From JBDKTH01 sp964558295 (GTDB taxonomy: Bacteria; Planctomycetota; Planctomycetia; Pirellulales; Thermoguttaceae), in assembly GCA_964558295.1 (NCBI GenBank), contig CAZLDQ010000135.1:1-16053 (forward strand): a DNA stretch of 16,053 nt, in the 5' to 3' direction. A model generated the notes under the pieces. That model was not told the origin of the DNA. It was given only the letters and a program-made list of their open reading frames with translations, and did not search any database. The position numbers and the translations under genes were made by a program. Within the stretch, counting starts at the first letter, position 1, and each line of letters begins with the position of its first letter. Positions 6,670-12,911 of this stretch are shown here, one piece after another.

Positions 6670-7515
6670 TTAGTTCTGCACGATGCTGGCGGTCGCCTGA
6701 TAGATGCTGCGGCTACGCATCAACGAGGCCGACGGATCAGCCTTCGGGGCGGCGGGCAGCGGAGCAGCCTCAGCCGGAGCGGGGGCCGGAGCGGGAGCCG
6801 CGGCCGGAGCCGGACCCGGGACAACCGTCGCGCCACAGCAGGTCGGCTCGCCGCAGCAGGCATTGCAGCTGCAGCAGGGCTTCAGAGCGCTGAACAGGTT
6901 GTCAAGGAAGGTCAGAACCGGACGGCAATGGCAGCACTTGCCACAGTCACAGCACTTCGGGGCTTCGCAGCACTTCGGGGCTTCGCAGCAAGCCGGCTTG
7001 CAGACCTTGACTTTGCAGGGCTTGCAGACCGGGGCGCAGGCCTTGGGGGCTTCGCAGCACTTCGGCGCTTCACAGCACTTCGGGGCTTCGCAGCAGGGGC
7101 GGCAGACCAAAGCGCACTTCAGGTCCTGGATCGGCTCCACAGCCGCCTTGAGCAGGTTCCGCACGGGGCGGCACTCGCAGCAATCACCGCAGCCACCACA
7201 GGCCGGAGCACACGGGGCCGGCTCCGGAGCGCAGGTCTTGCACTCAGCGCACGGGGCACAGGTGTCGCAGCAACGCTTGCAGGCGAACAGGTCTTTCAAA
7301 CCTGCAAACAGATCGCAGCGCTTGGCGCACGGATCACAGCAGGTCGGCTCGGGAGCACAGCACTTCACAGCCGGGGCACAAGGAGCTGGGGCGGCGCAGG
7401 CGGCGCAGCCACCCGCATTCATTCCCGCCATGCTGTCCAGCAATTCCAAGGCCATTCCTTGGCTACAGAGGGCGACGCTCAGCATGAGCGCTCCGAAAAC
7501 CATCTTGACTTTCAT
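6670..7515 (-). CDS. Secreted cysteine-rich repeat protein
   Basis: The 281-residue product has a signal peptide (basic start MKVK, hydrophobic core, probable cleavage after the Ala of QGMA near residue 22) and then an extraordinarily Cys-rich chain: I count about 52 cysteines, nearly all between residues 37 and 227. Two blocks of the hexad CCEAPK occur (about 140-160 and 176-190). Three similar units consist of Cys, a 10-18 residue amphipathic segment and Cys: CDLFAGLKDLFAC (67-79), CRPVRNLLKAAVEPIQDLKC (115-134) and CRPVLTFLDNLFSALKPC (197-214). A Pro/Ala linker (about 233-257) leads to a Cys-free tail ending SIYQATASIVQN. ATG 7515 has AAGGAG at 10 nt. Planctomycetes have Cys-rich envelope proteins, so a disulphide-crosslinked envelope role is likely; metal binding is the main alternative. 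No lipobox fits. Confidence 0.85.
   Translation of the reverse strand: MKVKMVFGALMLSVALCSQGMALELLDSMAGMNAGGCAACAAPAPCAPAVKCCAPEPTCCDPCAKRCDLFAGLKDLFACKRCCDTCAPCAECKTCAPEPAPCAPACGGCGDCCECRPVRNLLKAAVEPIQDLKCALVCRPCCEAPKCCEAPKCCEAPKACAPVCKPCKVKVCKPACCEAPKCCEAPKCCDCGKCCHCRPVLTFLDNLFSALKPCCSCNACCGEPTCCGATVVPGPAPAAAPAPAPAPAEAAPLPAAPKADPSASLMRSRSIYQATASIVQN
6950..7096 (-). repeat. 18-nt tandem repeats coding for the CCEAPK hexads
   Basis: Inside the cysteine-rich gene an 18-nt unit (plus-strand core GGGGCTTCGCAGCACTTC) recurs in two clusters, about 6951-6990 and 7041-7095, each unit encoding Cys-Cys-Glu-Ala-Pro-Lys. Copies differ by one or two bases. The pattern fits expansion by slippage or unequal recombination and may vary in copy number between strains. 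Confidence 0.8.
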
Positions 7516-7712
7516 TGAGCAAACTCTCCTTTACCTTGAACCGAGGTAGCTTGCATCCCGTTTTCTCACGACCTCAAACCAGGGCCCCGCACACGCTTGA
7601 AGCGCGTCGTTCGCTGACTTCCGTGGTGGGTTCTCCCATGGGTTAGAACCGACTCGGCAGTGGTTTGCCGGTCGCAGGTGGGGAAGGTGGGTCGCTACCC
7701 TCCAGTTCACAT

Positions 7713-7784
7713 GGGTCTCGCGCCAGAGCCGTCGAGCCACTCCTTGACTCGAACTCTCCCGGTGCGGCTTTCACTGGCGCACCC
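7713..7784 (-). ncRNA. Candidate structured 5' leader element of the cysteine-rich gene
   Basis: Four nested complementary segments can form one long interrupted stem: GGGT (7713-7716) with ACCC (7781-7784), GCGCCAG (7720-7726) with CTGGCGC (7774-7780), AGCCG (7727-7731) with CGGCT (7765-7769), and TCGAG (7732-7736) with CTCGA (7748-7752). Together these give 21 pairs in 72 nt, with bulges on one side or the other and an 11-nt apical loop. In the minus-strand reading the loop holds AAGGAG. The element starts about 7 nt after the transcription start predicted from the promoter candidate at 7798-7825 and lies about 200 nt before the coding start. It matches no riboswitch class that I recognise. 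Function and even strand are inference; covariation would be needed. Confidence 0.4.
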
Positions 7785-7797
7785 CTGAATCGCCACT

Positions 7798-7825
7798 TTT
7801 GTATGGTGGTCTTTTCAAGGGTCAA
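7798..7825 (-). promoter_or_regulatory. Candidate promoter for the cysteine-rich gene
   Basis: On the minus strand TTGACC (7820-7825, 5 of 6 bases of the -35 consensus) is followed after 16 bp by TACAAA (7798-7803, 4 of 6 of the -10 consensus). A start near 7791 would give a leader of about 275 nt that begins at the nested-stem element. The match is modest and untested. Confidence 0.35.
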
Positions 7826-7878
7826 ATTCGGTATCGGCTGCCTTATCTGGGCCCCTTGAATGCACGGAAGTGATTTTC

Positions 7879-7906
7879 GCACAACAGGTTAAGACTCCTG
7901 TTGCGC
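7879..7906. repeat. Imperfect inverted repeat in the divergent intergenic region
   Basis: GCACAACAGG (7879-7888) and CCTGTTGCGC (7897-7906) pair at 9 of 10 positions around an 8-nt spacer. Neither strand has a T-run after it, so it is more likely an operator-type site or a structural element than a terminator. It lies between the two divergent start regions. Confidence 0.35.
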
Positions 7907-8152
7907 AAACCTTGCCGCATGCAAAGACTGGTGAAGCTGCGGCATCTGTACGGCGTCAGATTGCGATATTTTTCGCGGGAGATATCCGCCAACCGGCAAA
8001 TCTTCTCGTGCTCGCCTGGGTTAACAAAAAGTTTTTTACGCACTCCCCCGGATGCTGCCCCGCTGGCGGCTGGCCCGCCTCCCGTCCCCCCGGGGGGGTC
8101 GCGTCCGGCTGTTGCGACACTCTACGCCACGGCGCCGAGCCGTGCAGTTATC

Positions 8153-8158
8153 AGGAGG
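8153..8158 (+). promoter_or_regulatory. Ribosome binding site fixing the start of the PQQ-propeller gene
   Basis: AGGAGG at 8153-8158 lies 4 nt before ATG 8163. The frame is open back to an ATG at 8052, but that longer start would put Arg-rich sequence in front of the signal peptide, so 8163 is chosen. Confidence 0.75.
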
Positions 8159-8162
8159 TTCC

Positions 8163-9815
8163 ATGCCAAGGTTGTCTGTTCTCCTCTGTCTCATACTACT
8201 TGCCGTTGGTCGCATCGCGCGTACAGATGCGGTGGAGCCAACAGCGGGGCCCTCAGCCTCTTGGCCGCAATGGGGCGGCTCCGCAGCCCGCAACAATGTC
8301 TCGGACGCCACGGGCCTGGCGACAACGTGGTGCGTCGGCGAGTTTGACGAAGCCACGGGCAGTTGGCAGTCGCAAACCGCCAAGCACGTCAAGTGGGTTG
8401 CCCGATTGGGGAGCGAAAGCTACGGCAGCCCGGTGATCGCTGCCGGCAAGGTGTTTTGCGCGACGAACAATGGCGCCGGCTATTTGAAGCGCTATCCCGC
8501 CTCCGTCGATCTGGGGTGCCTGTTGGCCTTTCGTCAGACCGATGGACAGTTCCTCTGGCAGTTCTCCAGCGAGAAGCTTAAGGCTGGCCGCGAGATCGAC
8601 TGGCCCATGCAGGGCATCTGTTGCTCGCCCTTGGTGGAGGGTGAGCGGCTCTGGATTGTTACCAACCGGGGAGAGGTTGTCTGTCTCGACACCGAAGGAT
8701 TTACAGACCACGAAAACGATGGCCCGATCACTGACGAGCCGTCTGACAACGCCTGCGAGGCCGATCTGGTTTGGCGTTTCAATATGATGCGCCAACTCGG
8801 CAGTGTGCAACACAATATGTGCAGTTGCTCGGTCACGGCGGCCGGTGATCTATTGTTCGTTTGCACCTCGAATGGAGTTGACGGGGCGCACGAGACGATT
8901 CCCGCCCCCGACGCGCCGAGTTTCATTGCCCTCGACAAACGATCCGGCAAGCTCGTCTGGGCCGACAACTCGCCCGGCAAGAACATCCTCCATGGGCAGT
9001 GGGGCTCGCCGGCGTTTGCCGTGCTCGGCGGAGTGCCTCAGGTGCTTTTCCCCGGCGGCGATGGCTGGCTCTACAGCTTCCTGGCCAAAGCCACTTCGGA
9101 CGGGCGGCCCAAGCTGCTCTGGAAGTTCGATTGCAACCCGAAGACCTCGGTCTGGGAAGGCAACGGCCAGGGGGACCGTAATGAACTGATCGCCACCCCG
9201 GTGGTCTGGAAAGGCCGGGTCTATCTGGCCACCGGCCAAGACCCGGAGGCTGGCGAAGGCCCGGCCGACCTCTGGTGTATCGACCCGACGCGACGCGGCG
9301 ACGTCAGCGCGGAGTTGGTCGTCGACCGTCAGGGCCAGCCCGTCCCTCCGCGACGCTTCCGCGCCGTGGATCCCGAAGCGGGCGAACAGGTCCGTCCCAA
9401 CCCCAATTCGGCCGCTCTCTGGCACTATCGGGGATACGATGCCAACGGCGACGGCACCCTTGACTTCGAAGAAACCATGCACCGGACGATTGCCATGGTC
9501 GCGATCCACAACGGATTGTTGATCGCCGGTGATTTTTCCGGATTGGTTCATTGTCTTGACGCCACTACAGGGCGAGTCCACTGGACCCACGACATGTTGG
9601 CGGCGGTCTGGGGTTCGCCGCTGATTGCCGACGGCAAGATCTACCTCGGCGACGAGGATGGTGATGTGGCCGTCTTCGCCTGTTCAGCCCAGAAGAGACT
9701 CTTGGCCGAAAACGCCATGAACAACTCCGTCTACAGCAGTCCCGCGGCTCTCGGCGGGACACTCTACGTTTCCACGAAGAGTCATCTGCTGGCGATCGAG
9801 AAAAAGAACGAGTGA
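8163..9815 (+). CDS. Secreted PQQ-like beta-propeller repeat protein with EF-hand loop
   Basis: The 550-residue product starts with a signal peptide (MPRLSVLLCLILLAVGRIAR, probable cleavage near residue 23). The rest carries the repeat pattern of the PQQ/BamB-type eight-bladed propeller: WPQWGGSAARNN, YGSPVIAAGKVFCATNNG, LWIVTNRGEVVCLDTEG, WGSPAFAVLGGVPQVLFPGG, GLVHCLDATTGRVHWTHD, WGSPLIADGKIYLGDEDGDV, YSSPAALGGTLYVSTKSHLL. Residues 426-437 form a textbook EF-hand loop, DANGDGTLDFEE, with acidic or polar side chains at positions 1, 3, 5, 7, 9 and 12, inserted between blades; Ca binding is likely. Related proteins are abundant in planctomycetes, and many are secreted scaffolds rather than PQQ enzymes. 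No catalytic dehydrogenase motif is obvious, so function is open. A membrane-protein gene follows 6 bp downstream. Confidence 0.88.
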   Translation: MPRLSVLLCLILLAVGRIARTDAVEPTAGPSASWPQWGGSAARNNVSDATGLATTWCVGEFDEATGSWQSQTAKHVKWVARLGSESYGSPVIAAGKVFCATNNGAGYLKRYPASVDLGCLLAFRQTDGQFLWQFSSEKLKAGREIDWPMQGICCSPLVEGERLWIVTNRGEVVCLDTEGFTDHENDGPITDEPSDNACEADLVWRFNMMRQLGSVQHNMCSCSVTAAGDLLFVCTSNGVDGAHETIPAPDAPSFIALDKRSGKLVWADNSPGKNILHGQWGSPAFAVLGGVPQVLFPGGDGWLYSFLAKATSDGRPKLLWKFDCNPKTSVWEGNGQGDRNELIATPVVWKGRVYLATGQDPEAGEGPADLWCIDPTRRGDVSAELVVDRQGQPVPPRRFRAVDPEAGEQVRPNPNSAALWHYRGYDANGDGTLDFEETMHRTIAMVAIHNGLLIAGDFSGLVHCLDATTGRVHWTHDMLAAVWGSPLIADGKIYLGDEDGDVAVFACSAQKRLLAENAMNNSVYSSPAALGGTLYVSTKSHLLAIEKKNE

Positions 9816-9821
9816 CTTACC

Positions 9822-10283
9822 ATGTTTCGCCAAGCCAGTTATGTCACCGTCGTCAGCCTTCTCGTGGCTATCCTTAGCGTGATCATGCTTCGCCAGCGTC
9901 TGCCAATCGGACCGGTCGTGCTCCTGCTGGCGTTGGCCCCGATTGCCGGACTGTGGGGCGCAAGCCGATCGTTCAAAGGGGCCATGCCGGATCTCGTCTT
10001 CGGCGCGATTGACACCGGACTGCTGACGATTCCGGCCTTGTGGGGCGGCGCGCTCTTTGGCGTCGCCGGCGCCATCGCCGGAGGTGTGATTGGCGATGCC
10101 CTGACCGATGCGATCGCCGGTTTCGTTGAAGGGGGAATCGCCGAGTGGCTTCACGACCATGGCATCGACGCGTCCCGGGAACCGGTGACCACAGCCTTAG
10201 GCAAGATGGCTGGCTGTCTGGGTGGCGCTGGCCTGATACTCTCACTCGCCATGGCTGCAGGCATCCAGCCTACGTTTGACTAA
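9822..10283 (+). CDS. Small glycine-rich membrane protein
   Basis: The 153-residue product is mostly hydrophobic, with likely membrane segments at about 7-24, 29-47, 62-92 (a long Gly/Ala-rich stretch, possibly two helices) and 123-148. The middle part has glycine-zipper spacing (ALWGGALFGVAGAIAGGVIG), then DALTDAIAGFVEGGIAEWLHDH and a short soluble loop. No family is recognised. It begins 6 bp after the stop of the PQQ-propeller gene with no clear ribosome site of its own, so it is probably translated in the same operon by reinitiation. Partnership with the propeller protein is inferred from position only. Confidence 0.75.
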   Translation: MFRQASYVTVVSLLVAILSVIMLRQRLPIGPVVLLLALAPIAGLWGASRSFKGAMPDLVFGAIDTGLLTIPALWGGALFGVAGAIAGGVIGDALTDAIAGFVEGGIAEWLHDHGIDASREPVTTALGKMAGCLGGAGLILSLAMAAGIQPTFD

Positions 10284-10286
10284 CTC

Positions 10287-10335
10287 GCATTTCCTCTCGA
10301 GTTCCGTGTTGCACGGACCCCACGGTGCGAAATGC
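10287..10335. terminator. Possible bidirectional terminator structure between convergent genes
   Basis: Between the stops of the membrane-protein gene and ugd, TCCGTG/CACGGA forms a perfect 6-bp hairpin with loop TTG (10303-10317), enclosed by the inverted repeat GCATTTC (10287-10293) and GAAATGC (10329-10335). There is no T-run, so intrinsic termination is uncertain. Confidence 0.35.
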
Positions 10336-10338
10336 CGG

Positions 10339-11652
10339 CTAAGGAGCGACTGCCGGTCGCCCGATGCTGTAATAGGTGAACCCCGCCTCGCGCATCCGTT
10401 GGGGGTTGAAGAGATTGCGACCGTCGAAGACGACGGGGGTGCGCATGCGTTCTCGCATCCGCGGGAAGTCGGGATGAACGAATTGCTTCCATTCAGTCAT
10501 AATCGCCAGGGCATCGGCTCCCTCGAGCGCCTCGTCACGTCCGGCACAGTAGGTCAGTTGCGAACCGAACCGCTGACGCACGTTTTCCATCGCCTCCGGA
10601 TCATAGACGCGGAGCTTCGCTCCCAGGGCCAGTAGACGCTCCAAAAGCACCAGCGACGGTGCCTCGCGGATGTCGTCGGTCCCCGGTTTGTAGGACAGCC
10701 CCCACACGGCGATCACGCGATCTTGGAGTTGCCCTTGGAAATGCTTTTCGATCTTCGCGGTCAGCACGGTCTTCTGATGCTCGTTGACCTCGTGAACCGC
10801 ATCGAGGATCTGGGGCCTTACTCCGCACTGTCGGGCCAAGGCCGCCAGGGCGCGGACATCCTTCGGAAAACAACTCCCCCCATATCCGCAACCGGGGAAG
10901 AGGAACGCAAACCCGATCCGGCTGTCGTGACCAATCCCACGCCGCACGTCATTGATGTCCGCCCCGGTGCACTCGCAGAGATTGGCCACCTCGTTGATGA
11001 AGCTGATCTTGGTCGACAACAGGGCGTTGGCCACATACTTCGTCATTTCGGCACTCTCGGGCGTCATGGCTAGCAACGGTTTGTCGGTCCGCAGATAGGG
11101 CTGATAAAGGTCCCGGAGAACCTCCACGACTTCTTCAGATCGTGCACCGATCACGATCCGGTCGGGCTTCATGAAGTCGTCGATCGCCGTGCCTTCCTTG
11201 AGAAACTCGGGATTGCTGGCCACGTTGCACGGTCGGCCGAGCTGTCTCGCCAGCCTCGCCGTTACGGCGGCATTCGTCCCCACTGGCACCGTGCTCTTGA
11301 GCACCAGGATCGTCTCCGGCCAGAGGCACGGCGCAATCGTATCGACCGCAGCCCACACCGCCGAGAGATCCACATTTCCGTCCTCCTTCGGCGGCGTTCC
11401 CACGGCCAGGAAGATCAGCCTTGCCGTGCGGGCCGCCTCGCACAAATCCGTGGTGAACTGGAGCCGGCCGGAAGAGACGTTCCGCCGGACCAATTCCGAC
11501 AGCCCTGGTTCGTAGATGGGCACTTGCCCCTGGCGTAGCTTCTCCACCTTGGCCTGATCGCAGTCCACACAGGTGACATCGTTCCCCGTTTCAGCCAGAC
11601 ATGTCCCGGTGACCAAGCCCACATAGCCGGTCCCCACGATGGCGATTTTCAC
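10339..11652 (-). CDS. ugd: UDP-glucose 6-dehydrogenase
   Basis: Oxidises UDP-glucose to UDP-glucuronate with two NAD+, a cytoplasmic step supplying precursors for acidic exopolysaccharide. The 437-residue length is normal. The N-terminal Rossmann motif is GTGYVGLVTGTCLA, followed by the family's VPIYEPGL and AVGTPPKEDGNVDLSAV, the central TVPVGTNAAV and SNPEFLKEGTAIDDF, and the active-site segment GCGYGGSCFPKDVRAL with the catalytic thiol at Cys261. The C-terminal domain has AVWGLSYKPGTDDIREAPSL. The start codon is GTG at 11652, supported by AAGGA (11662-11666) at 9-nt spacing. It lies 199 bp downstream of the sugar-nucleotide reductase gene on the same strand; the gap contains AATAAT-like sequence that could be a -10 box, so it may have its own promoter. 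Confidence 0.96.
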   Translation of the reverse strand: MKIAIVGTGYVGLVTGTCLAETGNDVTCVDCDQAKVEKLRQGQVPIYEPGLSELVRRNVSSGRLQFTTDLCEAARTARLIFLAVGTPPKEDGNVDLSAVWAAVDTIAPCLWPETILVLKSTVPVGTNAAVTARLARQLGRPCNVASNPEFLKEGTAIDDFMKPDRIVIGARSEEVVEVLRDLYQPYLRTDKPLLAMTPESAEMTKYVANALLSTKISFINEVANLCECTGADINDVRRGIGHDSRIGFAFLFPGCGYGGSCFPKDVRALAALARQCGVRPQILDAVHEVNEHQKTVLTAKIEKHFQGQLQDRVIAVWGLSYKPGTDDIREAPSLVLLERLLALGAKLRVYDPEAMENVRQRFGSQLTYCAGRDEALEGADALAIMTEWKQFVHPDFPRMRERMRTPVVFDGRNLFNPQRMREAGFTYYSIGRPAVAP

Positions 11653-11851
11653 AGCACGTTTTCCTTTTTGTACGAGAAGATGTCGTCTCTGCTGTCAGCG
11701 ATTTGCCGTCAGCTTTCCCCATTATTCCACCGACAGGGACGACCGGAAACAGACGTTTTTGGGCCACGCACGCTCCCCGTCAGCTCCCTCGCCGAAACAC
11801 CCTCCGCCACACATTGGACCACGCTTGCGTGTTCGCGAGAAGCAATGGTTG

Positions 11852-12805
11852 CTACCGCCGCTCAGACCACCACGCGTACGTATCCCGGACGGTCTGCTCC
11901 AGGGATATCTGCGGCTGCCAGCCGGTGGCTTGCGTCAATCGGTCAATTCTGGCGATCGGATCTTGCTTGAAACCGGGCCGGCGCTCGACCACGGGGCGCA
12001 AAGAAGCGGCGGCTTGACGCAACAATTCAAGAATGTCGCCACTCCGCCGGGCGATGCCCGAACCCACATTGTAGATCGCCCCCCGCTCGCCCCGTTGGGC
12101 TAAGAGCCGGTAGGCCCGAACCACGTCGCGCACATCGCTCAGATCGATCCAAGCGTCCAGGGTTTGCACCTGAATCGGCCCCTCGCCTCCTCGGGCGAAC
12201 TGTTCGGCCCACTCGGGAAGCATCATCCGCGGACTCTGTCCCGGGCCGGTGTGCTGAAACGCCCGGGCGATCAGCGCGTCGACTTGCCCACGAGCCACCA
12301 TTTGCTGCACTTCCCCCTCGGCGGCAAGTTTCGTCCGTCCGTACCCTCGTTTGGGGGCCACAGGGGCCAGTTCGTCGATACAGGGAGACGCGGCCGTCAC
12401 CGGGGCATAGACGTAGCTGCTACTGACAAACAGCACGCGCGGGGCGGAAGAAAGCGACGCGGCCAACTGAAGCACTCGTCGCGTACCGTCGACATTGATC
12501 CGTACTGCCTGCGGCGTGGGCTCGTCCTGGCCGCAGTCGTCCGGTACGCTCAGCGCTGCCAAGTGATAGATGACCGTGGGCGCAAACTGTTCGATGGCAC
12601 GACGCACGTCGTCGCGCGGTTCTTCAGGAGCTCCCAGATCCCAGGCCAGCATCCCGACTCGATCACGAATCCCTTTGGGCGACGCCGGCAACCACTGCCC
12701 ATCGGGCGAGGTTCCCAATACGGCCTCCCCACACGCCAGCAAGTGTTCGGCCAAAAAACCGCCCACAAAGCCAGAAACCCCAGTAATCAGCGCACGGCAA
12801 CTCAT
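11852..12805 (-). CDS. NAD(P)-dependent sugar-nucleotide reductase/epimerase, Rmd-like
   Basis: Extended short-chain dehydrogenase of 317 residues. The nucleotide-binding motif GVSGFVG is at residues 9-15, the serine segment LFVSSSYVY at about 125-133, and the catalytic Tyr155-x-x-x-Lys159 appears as YGRTK. The segment FQHTGPGQSPRMMLPEWAEQFA closely resembles the one in GDP-4-dehydro-6-deoxy-D-mannose reductase (Rmd), which makes GDP-rhamnose; the later WIDLSDVRDVVRAYRLLAQ and YNVGSG segments are also family-typical. I therefore favour an Rmd-like reductase, with a general UDP-sugar epimerase as the alternative. No Shine-Dalgarno precedes the ATG. It follows gyrA by 91 bp and precedes ugd by 199 bp on the same strand, so it may share a nucleotide-sugar role with ugd. 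Confidence 0.85.
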   Translation of the reverse strand: MSCRALITGVSGFVGGFLAEHLLACGEAVLGTSPDGQWLPASPKGIRDRVGMLAWDLGAPEEPRDDVRRAIEQFAPTVIYHLAALSVPDDCGQDEPTPQAVRINVDGTRRVLQLAASLSSAPRVLFVSSSYVYAPVTAASPCIDELAPVAPKRGYGRTKLAAEGEVQQMVARGQVDALIARAFQHTGPGQSPRMMLPEWAEQFARGGEGPIQVQTLDAWIDLSDVRDVVRAYRLLAQRGERGAIYNVGSGIARRSGDILELLRQAAASLRPVVERRPGFKQDPIARIDRLTQATGWQPQISLEQTVRDTYAWWSERR

Positions 12806-12832
12806 AAGGCAAATGATGAAGGCTGAAGGCTC

Positions 12833-12911
12833 AATGCTGAAGCACGGATACCAAACAAGCTATGTGGTAAGAAGACGCTTTCCTGCCCTCCTTCCTTCAT
12901 CCTTCAGCATT
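12833..12911. repeat. 10-bp inverted repeat spanning the gyrA stop
   Basis: AATGCTGAAG (12833-12842) in the gyrA/reductase gap is perfectly complementary to CTTCAGCATT (12902-12911), which lies inside the last codons of gyrA. The intervening 59 bp include related GAAGGCTGAAGGC-like sequence (about 12818-12830). The large loop makes an intrinsic terminator doubtful; a mobile intergenic mini-repeat fragment is an alternative. Confidence 0.4.

Larger units (their letters stand above)
7516..8162. other. 647-bp divergent intergenic region with structured elements
   Basis: This gap separates the minus-strand cysteine-rich gene from the plus-strand PQQ-propeller gene. No frame in it has a proper ribosome site. 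It contains a ribosome site for the cysteine-rich gene (AAGGAG, 7526-7531), hairpins at 7629-7650 (GGTTCT/AGAACC) and 7655-7670 (CGGCA/TGCCG), the nested element 7713-7784, a minus-strand promoter candidate 7798-7825, an imperfect hairpin 7879-7906, a 12-bp C6G6 palindrome at 8086-8097, and a CACGGC/GCCGTG hairpin (8128-8144) just before the ribosome site of the propeller gene. I could not place a convincing plus-strand promoter. Confidence 0.6.

Noticed and set aside
6950..7096. CRISPR-like short repeats
   Set aside because: Units are 18 nt, adjacent without spacers, and encode in-frame CCEAPK hexads.
6704..7549. A 281-codon plus-strand frame opposite the cysteine-rich gene
   Set aside because: It is a Gln/Gly/Ala low-complexity reading of the repeats. 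The minus frame has the signal peptide, ribosome site and terminator.
7570..7585. Lipobox in the signal of the cysteine-rich protein
   Set aside because: The sequence before the signal-region Cys is VAL, with Leu at -1, which does not fit the lipobox; a type I cleavage at QGMA fits better.
7531..7740. 69-codon minus-strand frame in the leader of the cysteine-rich gene, from GTG 7740 to a stop just before its ribosome site
   Set aside because: The only Shine-Dalgarno-like AAGGA directly abuts the GTG with no spacing, and the product has no recognisable features. A regulatory leader frame cannot be excluded.
7741..7765. tRNA T-arm-like sequence GACTCGAACTC
   Set aside because: No acceptor or anticodon stem can be built around it; the bases are part of the nested leader element.
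8052..8162. Longer start for the PQQ-propeller gene at ATG 8052
   Set aside because: It would add 37 Arg-rich residues before the signal peptide, while AGGAGG lies just before ATG 8163.
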